Positions 51,959 through 60,874 of a stretch of 64,000 nucleotides of DNA are shown piece by piece. The translations under genes and the position numbers were made by a program. The notes below the pieces were generated by a model. The model was not told where the DNA came from. It saw nothing but the letters and a program-made list of their open reading frames with translations, and did not search any database. The first letter of the stretch is position 1, and every line of letters starts with the position of its first letter. This DNA is from Lachnospiraceae bacterium (GTDB lineage: Bacteria; Bacillota; Clostridia; Lachnospirales; Lachnospiraceae), in contig JAMPFQ010000003.1 in the NCBI GenBank assembly GCA_023664345.1, positions 124,001-188,000 of the forward strand, written 5' to 3'.

Positions 51959-52981
51959 TTAACGGTGGTTTTTGGGATCCGCCGCGTCAGAGAACGCATT
52001 TCCCACAATGTAAAAGGAGATTGTCACAATGGACAGGATCACCGTAGGATAGATCAGCTGATATCGCTGGGATACGTTCATCATCACCGCCCGCCCCGCG
52101 TCGATCAGGTTCCCCAGGCTGGGCGTGGACGTGGGCAGACCCAGGCCTATGTATGTGACAAACACCTCGTTGCCGATGGCTCCCGGGATGGACAGCGCCA
52201 TGCGCAGCATGATCACGGAGACCAGATAAGGCAGCAGATTCTTCAGTACCAGCCTTCTGGTAGGCGTTCCCAGACACCTGGATGCCAGGTTATAATCCCT
52301 GTCGCGGATGATCAGGATCTGGTTGCGGATGAACCGCGCCATGCCGATCCAGCCCGTCAGGGACATGGCGAAGATCAGCGTCTTCACGCTGGGGGATAAA
52401 ATATATGCCACAAGAATCAAAATAATGGTCTGGGGAATATTGTCCAGCACATTGTATAATTCCGTAAAGAAGAAATCCAGTTTCCGCAGATACCCCCACA
52501 GAACACCCATGGTGATGCCCACCGCCGCCTCTATCATGGCCACCGCGAAACCGATCAGGATGGAAGTCCTTGTTCCTGCCCAGATGCGCGCCCAGAGATC
52601 CTGCCCGATATTGTTGGTGCCGAAACGGAATGTCTCATTGGGGGGTACATTCCGCAGCGCCATGGAGGTGTTCGGATCGTTATTCACCGTATTGGGGTCG
52701 AACTGCCCCGGCAGATGGGGCTGGATAAAGGTAAACAGCAGGATGGCAAGCATTAACAGCATCACCGCCACCGCGCCTTTATTCTTAAAGAACATCCGCA
52801 CCGTGCTGCCCCAGTAGGAATAATTGCTGTAGCCGGTCTTCTCCGCCTCTTTCTCATCATATCCGGCATAGGAAAAGAGTTCCTCATCGCTGATGCCCGC
52901 CGTTTTATCCACTTCAGCCCTGATCTGCGCTTCCGCAGCCTCCTCCAGATTTTTAGAAAGCTTATCTTTCAAAGAAAACAT
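51959..52981 (-). CDS. oppC: Oligopeptide ABC transporter permease OppC
   Basis: 340 residues. A ~75-residue cytoplasmic N-terminus precedes the first helix (~82-105, AVAVMLLMLAILLFTFIQP), and the binding-protein-dependent permease core has five more helices. The coupling (EAA-like) loop is around SRCLGTPTRRLVLKNLLP. The sequence FGTNNIGQDLWARIWAGTRTSILIG before helix 2 is characteristic of OppC/DppC. It overlaps oppB by one base (TGATG). Confidence 0.95.
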   Translation of the reverse strand: MFSLKDKLSKNLEEAAEAQIRAEVDKTAGISDEELFSYAGYDEKEAEKTGYSNYSYWGSTVRMFFKNKGAVAVMLLMLAILLFTFIQPHLPGQFDPNTVNNDPNTSMALRNVPPNETFRFGTNNIGQDLWARIWAGTRTSILIGFAVAMIEAAVGITMGVLWGYLRKLDFFFTELYNVLDNIPQTIILILVAYILSPSVKTLIFAMSLTGWIGMARFIRNQILIIRDRDYNLASRCLGTPTRRLVLKNLLPYLVSVIMLRMALSIPGAIGNEVFVTYIGLGLPTSTPSLGNLIDAGRAVMMNVSQRYQLIYPTVILSIVTISFYIVGNAFSDAADPKNHR

Positions 52982-53922
52982 CAGCGTCCGCCCTCCTTCC
53001 TGCCAAGACTGATCCTGGGATCTAAGACCGTCATCATGATGTCGCCCAGCAGCAGACCTATGACGCCCACCGTGGCGTATAACAGGACAATGGCCTGAAC
53101 CATGTTGTTGTCATTATCCTTGATCACCGTTACCAGCAGACCGCCCATACCGGGGATGCTGTACAGGGATTCCACATAGATGGAACCAATCACCGTATTT
53201 AAAAAGGATGATGGCAGATACTGCACCATGGGCACAAAGGCATTCCGAAAAATATGGCGGAACATGATCCTGTTGCCGGAAGCGCCCTTCGCCTTGGCCA
53301 GGCTCACATAGTCCTTATTACTCTCATCCACCATATAACGCCTCAGCCACATGCCATAATAGGCGATATTGCCCAGGGACATGGAAAGCACCGGCAGGAT
53401 CCAGCTTCTCCAGTTGTTCGGGTTAAAAAGCAGTGGAATGTTCAGCAGCGTAGTCCCGTACATCTGGATGAACAGATAATAGACCGCCGCAGGCACCGCC
53501 TGGATGAATACGATAAAGAGCGTGCCGAATTTATCAAAGAATCTGCCCTTATACCGCGCCATCAGCGTCCCCAGCGGAATGCCAAGACACATAGCCGTAA
53601 GGATGGACAGGCAGCCCAGCCTGATGGATACGGGCAGCTTATCTTTCAGAATCTCCGTCACGGGAACATTGACCCGGTAGCTGTGGGACACACCAAAATC
53701 CCCCTTGAACATATCCCGGAAGAAATGCACCAGCTGCACCGGCAGGGGATCTAAAAGTCCCTGCTCCCTTAAGCCCGCCTGGATCTGCGCGTCTGTCAGT
53801 TTGTCAAAATTCTGGAAATAACCCTCGATGGGCATCTGGCGCATCAGGATAAAGACGATGCATATGATCAGCGCCAGCGTCAAAAAGGATCTTCCGATTC
53901 TCTTTATCAGGTATTTTGCCAT
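52981..53922 (-). CDS. oppB: Oligopeptide ABC transporter permease OppB
   Basis: 313 residues. N-terminal helix IGRSFLTLALIICIVFILM, then the OppB-type loop FRDMFKGDFGVSHSYRVNVPVTEIL, five further helices, and the coupling loop around YVSLAKAKGASGNRIMFRHIFRN. It forms the membrane channel with OppC. It is separated from oppA by a terminator and a structured repeat block, so BCDF expression is probably lower than that of the binding protein. Confidence 0.95.
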   Translation of the reverse strand: MAKYLIKRIGRSFLTLALIICIVFILMRQMPIEGYFQNFDKLTDAQIQAGLREQGLLDPLPVQLVHFFRDMFKGDFGVSHSYRVNVPVTEILKDKLPVSIRLGCLSILTAMCLGIPLGTLMARYKGRFFDKFGTLFIVFIQAVPAAVYYLFIQMYGTTLLNIPLLFNPNNWRSWILPVLSMSLGNIAYYGMWLRRYMVDESNKDYVSLAKAKGASGNRIMFRHIFRNAFVPMVQYLPSSFLNTVIGSIYVESLYSIPGMGGLLVTVIKDNDNNMVQAIVLLYATVGVIGLLLGDIMMTVLDPRISLGRKEGGR

Positions 53923-53945
53923 AATATCATAATCTCCAAGATGAA

Positions 53946-54087
53946 GTCAATAACCCCGCTGCAAGCAACGGGGCATGGAATTTGAAGCGCTGCAAAGCAA
54001 AATGTGCTCTTTGAGCACATGGGTATTGACCCTCGCGGCATTCGCCAAATGTCCATGCAAGCATGGCCGTTTGGCTCATTGCTCGCG
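53946..54087 (-). repeat. Multi-hairpin structured block between oppA and oppB
   Basis: An outer stem GTCAATA/TATTGAC (53946-54030) encloses two internal hairpins (CCCCG.../...CGGGG and ATGTGCTC/GAGCACAT), giving a branched fold. A second nested hairpin (54034-54087) has arms CGCG/CGCG, GCCAAA/TTTGGC and CCATGC/GCATGG. It is non-coding. It looks like a REP/MITE-like remnant or a structured RNA. Confidence 0.6.
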
Positions 54088-54091
54088 GGAA

Positions 54092-54131
54092 TAAAAACGG
54101 ACAGGTACAGGAACCCCTCCTATACCTGCCC
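54092..54131 (-). terminator. Intrinsic terminator after oppA
   Basis: GGCAGGTATAGG and CCTGTACCTGTCC pair imperfectly and are followed by GTTTTTATT on the minus strand. It would end most oppA transcripts, with readthrough supplying oppBCDF. Confidence 0.75.
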
Positions 54132-54175
54132 CCTACTATCTTATTCTAATGTATTGCGCCTGTCAAGATTTTTGG

Positions 54176-56110
54176 CTATTTATGCTCCGCCATAGAAGCC
54201 TCGAACTCCTCCATGGAGATCGGCTGGTCGTACAGCTTCTGTCCCTTATAACGGAGATTGGATACGCCGAACGCGGCATACTGTCCCTCCCAGGGATTCA
54301 GCCTGGAAACCACGAAGTCGCTGACCGTCACGCCGTAAGGCACCGCAAGGGCATGTTCGATCAGATAACTCTCCGCCTCCGCGAATGCCGCGTAACGGGC
54401 TGTTGTATCATCAGTGATGGCCTTGGCAGCCTCCACCAGAGCAAAGTACTCTTTCACTGTCTCGGCGGAAGCAGTGTTATCTTCAATAGCATATGCCATA
54501 TAAGCGTATCTCATGCCGCGGTTGTAAGTGCCGTCGCTGTTAGCGGACTGATAGAAAGGATCCGTCCATGTCTCGGGATCGGCATAGTCCGCGCCCCAGT
54601 TGCAGAGGAGCAGCATGTAATCGCAGGAACGGCGCACATCCGTCAGGAAGCTGTCGGAGGGACCCGCCTCCACGATGATGTCAATATAATCCGTGCCCAG
54701 AACACTCTCCAGCTGCTGCTCCAGTACCACACATTCTTCCTCCCAGTTGGTAGTGGAGGGATTATAACGGACCAGTGTCTTTACAGGGAAAGTAACACCC
54801 TGGGAACCCAGTTCCGACATGGCAGCCTCCTTGTAAGCCACCGCCGCGTCAGGATCGTAGAAATCTTTGGATGTAATGTCCGCAAACGCCTCCTGCTCCG
54901 TGTAATCCTTTCCGGTGGACTCATCCACGGAGAATCCCGCGGGCGTGATGGTATTCTGAATGTAATTGGCGGGATCCGCGTAATCGCCGGTGCTGATATA
55001 TACGGTGCTGGTGCGGTTGATGGCGTGCATGATGGACTGGCGGAAATTCTCGTTGTTCACGGCGATCTCCCAGTTTGCGGGCTCATACTTCTCATCGATG
55101 CTGTAGCCGGTCATGCCATCCCTGTAGAAATCTTCGTTTAACGCGTGTACGTTAAAGTTAAAGCAGTAAAAATAGTCAAAATCGATCTTAGGCCTCTGCA
55201 TGCTGACCATATTGCTGGTAGCGGGATCGCTCATCCACGCGTCAACAATGTCGGAACCCAGGGTGGTCTGGTCAATCTCGCCCCTCTTTGCCATCTCTGC
55301 GCCAATGGTGTCAGCTTCTGCATTGTAGGTTCTCTGGATGGCATCGATGTAGACATGCTCCGCGTCCCAATTGTTGGGATTCTTGGTCAGGACCATCTGT
55401 ACCTGGGGCTCGAAAGCGGAAATGTAATATGCGCCGCAGTAGTACATGGTGTCCGCAGTGGTGGCAAAATTCGTGCCCTGCTCCTCCAGCTGGGGGCCAT
55501 AGGCGGGCATGAAGCACACATAGGTCAGCATGGACAGGAAATAAGGACACTCCGCCGCCAGGGTATACTGCAAGGTGGTGGCATCCACAGCCTTTACGCC
55601 CACCTCGGAGAAGTCGATCTTAGCCGCGCCCTCCTCTCCCGCAAGGCCGTTGTAATACTCTTCCGCGTTCTTGATGGTGCCGAACAGGTTGCTTGCGGTA
55701 GCGCTGTTGTTGGCAGGATCCAGCACATATGCCATGGCGTCCACAAAGTCCTGCGCGGTCACATCCGCAACCGCCGCGCCGGTATTGTCCACCCACTTCT
55801 GCCCCTCACGCAGGGTAAAGGTCCAGGTCATGGATGCTTCGTCATAACTCCACTCCGTTGCCAGGCCGGGCTGCAGGTTCGCGAAGTTATCGTATTCAAC
55901 CAGGGTATCGATCACATTTGCGCCGATCTGGTATTCATTGGTAGTTGCGGTGATCAGGTAATTCAGCGTGGAAACCTCGCCGGAATACAGGACGCGGTAC
56001 ACGCTGCTGCCGTTTCCGGAAGCGCTTGCCGACTGACCGTCTCCGCAGCCCGTCAGCATGGCTGCTATCATTGCCGCAGACAGAGCCATGGAAAGCCATT
56101 TCTTCTTCAT
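54176..56110 (-). CDS. oppA: Oligopeptide-binding lipoprotein OppA
   Basis: 644 residues. A lipoprotein signal peptide MKKKWLSMALSAAMIAAML ends in lipobox LTGC (Cys22). The mature protein has the SBP family 5 layout: GLATEWSYDEASMTWTFTLR, then VTAQDFVDAMAYVLDP, and a C-terminal YADPETWTDPF stretch. It binds extracellular peptides and delivers them to OppBC. It is larger than usual (about 540), due to loop insertions. AGGAGGAG precedes the ATG, and a terminator-like hairpin lies in the leader. Confidence 0.95.
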   Translation of the reverse strand: MKKKWLSMALSAAMIAAMLTGCGDGQSASASGNGSSVYRVLYSGEVSTLNYLITATTNEYQIGANVIDTLVEYDNFANLQPGLATEWSYDEASMTWTFTLREGQKWVDNTGAAVADVTAQDFVDAMAYVLDPANNSATASNLFGTIKNAEEYYNGLAGEEGAAKIDFSEVGVKAVDATTLQYTLAAECPYFLSMLTYVCFMPAYGPQLEEQGTNFATTADTMYYCGAYYISAFEPQVQMVLTKNPNNWDAEHVYIDAIQRTYNAEADTIGAEMAKRGEIDQTTLGSDIVDAWMSDPATSNMVSMQRPKIDFDYFYCFNFNVHALNEDFYRDGMTGYSIDEKYEPANWEIAVNNENFRQSIMHAINRTSTVYISTGDYADPANYIQNTITPAGFSVDESTGKDYTEQEAFADITSKDFYDPDAAVAYKEAAMSELGSQGVTFPVKTLVRYNPSTTNWEEECVVLEQQLESVLGTDYIDIIVEAGPSDSFLTDVRRSCDYMLLLCNWGADYADPETWTDPFYQSANSDGTYNRGMRYAYMAYAIEDNTASAETVKEYFALVEAAKAITDDTTARYAAFAEAESYLIEHALAVPYGVTVSDFVVSRLNPWEGQYAAFGVSNLRYKGQKLYDQPISMEEFEASMAEHK

Positions 56111-56150
56111 AATATTCTCCTCCTGTTATGATCTACCTCGGCATAATGAC

Positions 56151-56186
56151 AAAAATGGGGTAGCATTCACATTGAAGCTACCCCAT
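56151..56186 (-). terminator. Terminator-like hairpin in the oppA leader (attenuator candidate)
   Basis: ATGGGGTAGC (56155-56164) and GCTACCCCAT (56177-56186) form a perfect 10-bp stem with a 12-nt loop, and the minus strand continues TTTTTG. It lies between the likely promoter (56211-56238) and oppA. It may also end the transglutaminase-like gene's transcript. Confidence 0.8.
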
Positions 56187-56210
56187 CGTAACCACTCGCC
56201 AATTACTATT

Positions 56211-56238
56211 AGTATACTGTATTCTGCGGGAAAATCAA
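56211..56238 (-). promoter_or_regulatory. Probable oppA promoter
   Basis: Minus-strand TTGATT (56233-56238) and TATACT (56211-56216) are separated by 16 bp, about 100 bp before oppA and upstream of the hairpin. Confidence 0.5.
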
Positions 56239-56245
56239 GCTTTTT

Positions 56246-57787
56246 TTATTCAATTTCCGCTTTCCAGACCATATCCTCGAATCCAAGCCCTCTGTCCTCA
56301 TACTCCGCCTCGCCCCTCTGGTTATCATAGGGGTCGGCCCGCAGAAAATTCTTTTTGACATCAAATTCACACTGGAAGCGGGAATTTGCCGCCATACGGA
56401 AAGGATCCAGATTGCCGAAATAAAACCTTCTCCCCTCCTCATTGCCCTCCCTGTGCGCACTCCCCCCAAAGGAACAGTCCACGCATCTCCAGCCGTAGGG
56501 AGCGATATAAACCTGCGCCCAGTCATGGCAGCCTGCGGAAAAGGGCGTGGTATACAGGCCGGACTGCCACCTGGCGGGAACTCCCGCGATCCGGCACAGG
56601 GTGATGAACATCAGCGCCTGGATTCCGCAGTCGCCCCGGCCGCCGATGGCTGCGTATTCCGCCAGGTTCTCAATGGTAAGATAGCTTCTCACGAAAGAAT
56701 ACTCCACATGGGCAGTGATATAGTCATAAATGCTCCGCGCCCGATCCAGCGGGTTCTCCAGCCCCTCCGTCAGCTTCCCCGCCAATGTGCGCATATAGGG
56801 CGTAAAGCGGATATGGGGCAGCTGCTCCGCCAGGTCCGCCGCAAATTCCGCCGGGTCTATGGGCTGTACCTCATCCGGATCCATCTCCACATAGTCCGCC
56901 CGGTTCACATAGGAATATTCTACCCAAAATTCGTGATTTTCCCGCATATTCTCCTGAAAACAGACGGCACGCTGGGGACTGTGGGGAGGGGCAAGTTCAT
57001 AGGGTTCCGGAAAAGCAGCAAGGATCCGGATATCCCGAAGCTGTGCACATTCCGCCGGGATGGGAATATGTACTTTTACACGGCCTTTCTGAAAACTTTC
57101 GTCCCTGATGCGCAGGGATGCCCTGATATGGAAACGGCATTCCGCCGATCCCTGCTCCCTGATCTGTCGTACCACGTCCAACAGAGCCTGCTTCTCCCGG
57201 TCAGCGGGCTGTTGGCTGCTTCTCTCCCGGGAAGCCGCCGCAAGCGCACTATCCGCGCTTTTTCTGCCCGTGCGCGTCTTGTCCTCTTCCGCTTTGCCTG
57301 CGTGCGGCCTGTCCGCTTCCACTCTGCCCATGCGCGGCCTGTCCGCTTCCGCTCTGTCTGCGTGCGGCCTGTCCGCACACGCGCTGGCCTCCCTTGCCCT
57401 GTCCGCACGCTCTGTCAGGGAGAAATCGACTTTCAGCAGCGTTTCCACAAATCGGCCAAAAAACCGCTCCTCCCCGTCCACATAGATCCAGTCTATCCTG
57501 CCCTGATCCTGCAAGGCGCGAAATTCCTCTTCCGTCAGATCCGGCACCGCCTCCCGCAGTTTTGCCAATGCCTCCGCGTATGTATACGGATATTCCCCGG
57601 GAAGCCGTTTCAGAATTTCCCGCTCCAGGATCAGCTTTTTCCTGAGTGCGCCAGGAATATCCCTTTCCAGCCACAGCCCGATCAGCCTGTCCGCTCCCTG
57701 AAAGTCCCCGTGCCACTTCCGTTTCAGGATATCCTCCGGAAGTTCCACGGATAAGCACTCTATGTACTCGAATCTGAAATCATTCAT
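56246..57787 (-). CDS. Transglutaminase-like domain protein with repetitive linker
   Basis: 513 residues from the ATG at 57787 (AAAGGA upstream). The N-terminal ~120 residues are unassigned. An Arg/Ala/Asp/Glu-rich linker with 10-residue repeats (ADRPHADRAE type) follows. The C-terminal half is a transglutaminase-like cysteine-protease fold: Cys in GGRGDCGIQALMFITLCR, His in CHDWAQVYIAPYGW, Asp in CVDCSFGG. No signal peptide is seen, so it is probably cytoplasmic. Relatives may be peptidases or cross-linking enzymes; the substrate is unknown. The linker DNA is a 30-bp tandem repeat. Confidence 0.85.
   Translation of the reverse strand: MNDFRFEYIECLSVELPEDILKRKWHGDFQGADRLIGLWLERDIPGALRKKLILEREILKRLPGEYPYTYAEALAKLREAVPDLTEEEFRALQDQGRIDWIYVDGEERFFGRFVETLLKVDFSLTERADRAREASACADRPHADRAEADRPRMGRVEADRPHAGKAEEDKTRTGRKSADSALAAASRERSSQQPADREKQALLDVVRQIREQGSAECRFHIRASLRIRDESFQKGRVKVHIPIPAECAQLRDIRILAAFPEPYELAPPHSPQRAVCFQENMRENHEFWVEYSYVNRADYVEMDPDEVQPIDPAEFAADLAEQLPHIRFTPYMRTLAGKLTEGLENPLDRARSIYDYITAHVEYSFVRSYLTIENLAEYAAIGGRGDCGIQALMFITLCRIAGVPARWQSGLYTTPFSAGCHDWAQVYIAPYGWRCVDCSFGGSAHREGNEEGRRFYFGNLDPFRMAANSRFQCEFDVKKNFLRADPYDNQRGEAEYEDRGLGFEDMVWKAEIE
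57271..57376. repeat. 30-bp tandem repeat within the transglutaminase-like gene
   Basis: Units start at 57271, 57301, 57331 and 57361 (last partial), sharing TGCGGCCTGTCCGC-like cores. They encode a charged 10-residue repeat. The unit is in frame, so length variation would be tolerated. Confidence 0.85.
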
Positions 57788-57893
57788 GTACGATTCCTTT
57801 CTCCCTGAAAATCGTTTATCCACATTCCCTTGACTATCTTCCCCGCAATCAGTATACTACAGTTAATCACAATTTGAAAGGCATGGTTATAAA

Positions 57894-58397
57894 ATGGTCG
57901 CGTTACAGATCACATCCATGAAACAATTTATGAACCAACTGCTGGCCGCGGATACGTTCGATATGTTCCTGCTGGAGGAGGCCGTAATCAGCGCCGCCTG
58001 CACTTTTACCATAGACGGGCGCATCAACCGGGAATTTTTCAGCGGCGGGAACGGGGAGCCCGTGGAACTGCCCTATGACTTCCGTCCCTGGAACGAAGTA
58101 AAAGGGCTGTGCTTTGACCTGATCAAAGGAAAGCGCACCCCTTTATTTTTCCGTTTTGTCCTCCATCTCATGCCCGAAAAGGCTGCTGCCCTGCTGTCAA
58201 AGGAAAACAGCGACGTGGATCCCTCTCTGGTGAAAGCGCTGGTGCTAAACATCCGCTATGACGGCTCCAGGGCAGTCCTGACCACAGGCACGGCCTATCA
58301 CACTTTCCTGCTCTCCAAAGAGCCGGAAGCCATCTGGGACAAAGCATTGATGAAGTATCTGGAGGCAAAAGGCATCCCTACTTCATTTTTGACTTAA
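57894..58397 (+). CDS. Conserved protein, probably DUF5721
   Basis: 167 residues, soluble: MVALQITSMKQFMNQLLAAD, FLLEEAVISAACTFTIDGR, and WNEVKGLCFDLIKGKRTPLFF. I recall this arrangement from DUF5721 proteins of Lachnospiraceae, but the function is unknown. No ideal ribosome site is seen (GAAAGGCATGG lies ahead). Its 3' end overlaps the oppositely transcribed spoVAEb gene by 20 bp, so the two mRNAs are complementary there. Confidence 0.7.
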   Translation: MVALQITSMKQFMNQLLAADTFDMFLLEEAVISAACTFTIDGRINREFFSGGNGEPVELPYDFRPWNEVKGLCFDLIKGKRTPLFFRFVLHLMPEKAAALLSKENSDVDPSLVKALVLNIRYDGSRAVLTTGTAYHTFLLSKEPEAIWDKALMKYLEAKGIPTSFLT

Positions 58398-58734
58398 ACA
58401 CCAGGCTGGCCAGATAGCCGAAGATCAAAGCCGCAGAAGTGCCCACCGCGCCGGCCTTGAAACCGCCCGCGAAGACCCCCAACAGCCCCTGTTCGTCCAC
58501 GGCTTCTTTGACTCCTTTCATCAGTACGTTTCCAAAACCCAGAAGAGGCACGCTGGCTCCCGCTCCCGCATATTCCTGAAAGGGCTCGTACCAGCCGAAA
58601 AAGCTGATCACTGCCCCCGACACCACCAGCAGCACCATGATCCTGCCCGGCATCATCTTGGTCTTTTCCATCAGGATCTGCACCAACGCGCAGATCAGCC
58701 CGCCTACCCAGAACGCATTCACATAATCCATCAT
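58378..58734 (-). CDS. spoVAEb: Stage V sporulation protein AEb
   Basis: 118 residues with three to four hydrophobic helices. The family sequence is recognisable: FWVGGLICALVQILMEKTKM, FFGWYEPFQEYAGAGASVPL and a C-terminal GYLASLVF. SpoVA proteins form the channel that loads dipicolinic acid into the forespore and releases it on germination. The partner spoVAD is 1 kb upstream with two unrelated genes between; spoVAC is not seen. Confidence 0.92.
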   Translation of the reverse strand: MMDYVNAFWVGGLICALVQILMEKTKMMPGRIMVLLVVSGAVISFFGWYEPFQEYAGAGASVPLLGFGNVLMKGVKEAVDEQGLLGVFAGGFKAGAVGTSAALIFGYLASLVFKSKMK

Positions 58735-58900
58735 CGCAGACTACTCCTTTATATACCCCTGTTCCAAAGGGCTTTCTTGGAAACAGTATCTGCAGGGGAT
58801 GCCTGTTTTATGCATGCTTTCGATGATTCTGTCAATACCACGCGTTCATGCGGCCCCGGCATCCTGAACGGTTCAGCCATCCTATCATCAACTTGCGCCT

Positions 58901-59275
58901 TTACAGCGCTGCTATGACCTCCACCTCGCACAGCACGTTCTTAGGCAGTGTCCTGACCGCCACACAGCTTCTCGCCGGCTTCTCGGTAAAATACTTTGCG
59001 TACACCTCGTTAAATGCAGCGAAATCACCCATATCCGCCAGGAAACAGCTGGTCTTTACCACATTGGCATAGTCGGTGCCCGCCGCTTTCAAAATCTCAC
59101 CCACATTCTTACACGCCTGCTCCGCCTGGGCGGTGATATCCGTACCCTGGATCTCACCCGTGGCGGGATCGATGGGAATCTGACCGGAGGCAAACAACAT
59201 ATTGTTGACGATGATACCCTGTGAATAAGGCCCGATCGCCGCGGGCGCCTTGTCTGTTGAAACTTTCTGTAACAT
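58901..59275 (-). CDS. ridA: RidA-family reactive enamine/imine deaminase
   Basis: 124 residues, standard length. APAAIGPYSQGIIVNNMLFASGQIPIDP at the N-terminus, and VRTLPKNVLCEVEVIAAL with the conserved Arg at the C-terminus. RidA hydrolyses reactive enamine/imine intermediates made by PLP enzymes, protecting them from damage. It lies between spoVAD and spoVAEb. The link to sporulation is positional only. Confidence 0.95.
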   Translation of the reverse strand: MLQKVSTDKAPAAIGPYSQGIIVNNMLFASGQIPIDPATGEIQGTDITAQAEQACKNVGEILKAAGTDYANVVKTSCFLADMGDFAAFNEVYAKYFTEKPARSCVAVRTLPKNVLCEVEVIAAL

Positions 59276-59312
59276 AGTCTTATCCTCTTTTCTGTTTTTC
59301 TGTATTACCGTA

Positions 59313-59564
59313 TTATCTGCTCATATCCGCTTCCGGCTCGTCAAATTCCGCCGTCACATAGAACCCCCTGGCGTTTTCCACCACATCCGTCACTGTTCCC
59401 TCCCTGCTCTTAAGCCGGTAACGGAACGGGATATTGGCAGACATGGCAAGCGCCGGATCGATGGTGTAATAGTAATTGCTGGGCAGCACCCCCTCTGTCA
59501 CCGTGATCTTCTGTCCCGCCTCCAGCAGTCCGGGGCGCTCCATCTTAAATTCCATCCGCCGCAT
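59313..59564 (-). CDS. Small conserved protein of unknown function
   Basis: 83 residues: MRRMEFKMERPGLLEAGQKI, then a beta-rich middle (VTEGVLPSNYYYTIDPAL, FRYRLKSREGTVTDVVENA, FYVTAEFDEPE). It is soluble and acidic at the C-terminus. GAGGGTGGGA precedes the first ATG, which is chosen over two later in-frame ATGs. It lies between ridA and spoVAD on the same strand. No known motif is visible; it may be a DUF family specific to this group. Confidence 0.65.
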   Translation of the reverse strand: MRRMEFKMERPGLLEAGQKITVTEGVLPSNYYYTIDPALAMSANIPFRYRLKSREGTVTDVVENARGFYVTAEFDEPEADMSR

Positions 59565-59726
59565 AGATTCCCACCCTCAGTTTTCTACCGCCGACATTCC
59601 TGCGGCATTCACTAAATCCCTGTGCATGCATGACACCCGGCCAGCTGCCCGCGGGAGTCAATCTGCCCCGCACGTCCGGCACATCGGATATCCGCATATC
59701 AAGAATAGCCTAAACGAAAGGGAAAG

Positions 59727-60758
59727 TCAAGACTCCAGTACCAGCGCGTGGGCGATCCCGGGAACGCTTTTTCCCTCGTTGAAGCTGGTCTTGGAGAGCA
59801 GCGCTCCCGTAGGCATGAAAAGGACTCTCTTCCAGTTGCCCTCCTCAAGCTGTTTCAGGATATAGGCCGACAACGTCACGGCGCTGCAGCCGCAGCCGCT
59901 GCCTCCCGCATGGGTATCCTGGGATGCTGCGTCATAGATCTCAATGCCGCAGTCCATGTGCTGCTCGGAAATGTCGTACCCTTTTTCTCTCATCAGATCG
60001 ATCAGCACTTTCTGACCCACTTTTCCCAGGTCTCCTGTGATGATCTTATCATATTCCTCCGGTTGACTTTCGAAGTCATTAAAATGCTGTTCCAGCGTGG
60101 AAGCCGCCGCAGGCGCCATACAGGCTCCCATGTTCATGGAATCCTTCAATCCGTAATCCACGATCTTCCCCACTGTCATTCCCATGATCCTCGCCCTGGG
60201 CTTATCCCCATAGGCCGACAGCGCCGCCTGGTTTCCCAGCACAAAGGCGCCGCCTCCCGTGACGGTCCAGGTGGCGGACAGGGGACGCTGGTTCCCATAC
60301 TCCAGAGGAAAACGGAACTCCTTTTCCGCGCTGGCAAAATGGCTGGAGGTAACGCAGACAACTCTTTCCGCAAATCCGCCCGCTATGGCCATGACTCCAA
60401 TGGTCAATGACTCTCCGCAGGTCGAACATGCCCCATATACACCCAGTAGTGGTATCTGGAATGTCGATATACCAAATGATGTGGCTATGGACTGACCGAG
60501 CAAGTCACCAGCAAAGATGAACCTGACATCCTCCGCCTTTACTTTGGCCTTTTCCAGGGCCAGCCGGACCGCGGTCTTCTGCAGGCTGCTCTCCGCTTCC
60601 TCCCAGCTTTCACAGCCAAACATATCATCGCTGCCCACCATGTCGAAGAGCAGCCCCAGCGGCCCCTGCCCCTCCTTGGTCCCTACAATGCTGCCGCTGT
60701 TTAAAATATAGACCGGCTGCCCCGGTCTTACGCTTGCTTTTCCTAAAATCTGATTCAT
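59727..60758 (-). CDS. spoVAD: Stage V sporulation protein AD
   Basis: 343 residues from the ATG at 60758 (GGAGGG seven bases upstream). The thiolase-like fold is evident: GPLGLLFDMVGSDDMFG, ESWEEAESSLQKTAVRLAL, and LLGVYGACSTCGESLTIG with the thiolase-type Cys region. SpoVAD binds dipicolinic acid and docks to the SpoVA channel. Two other genes lie between it and spoVAEb, and an SH3 protein lies upstream, so the usual spoVAC-AD-AE order is broken here. Confidence 0.95.
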   Translation of the reverse strand: MNQILGKASVRPGQPVYILNSGSIVGTKEGQGPLGLLFDMVGSDDMFGCESWEEAESSLQKTAVRLALEKAKVKAEDVRFIFAGDLLGQSIATSFGISTFQIPLLGVYGACSTCGESLTIGVMAIAGGFAERVVCVTSSHFASAEKEFRFPLEYGNQRPLSATWTVTGGGAFVLGNQAALSAYGDKPRARIMGMTVGKIVDYGLKDSMNMGACMAPAAASTLEQHFNDFESQPEEYDKIITGDLGKVGQKVLIDLMREKGYDISEQHMDCGIEIYDAASQDTHAGGSGCGCSAVTLSAYILKQLEEGNWKRVLFMPTGALLSKTSFNEGKSVPGIAHALVLES

Positions 60759-60874
60759 AAAAATGCCCTCCGGATAGAATAATGTTTTAGTCATTATCCC
60801 CTGTCCGGAGGGAATTCATTCATAAGAAGCGGGTGCTTTGTGTGCAAGCACCCACGCACAGCTTGCAGATCATT

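Noticed and set aside
53946..54030. tRNA-like cloverleaf
   Set aside because: The outer stem is closed by GTCAATA/TATTGAC with no CCA-proximal acceptor stem, T-loop or anticodon-loop consensus.
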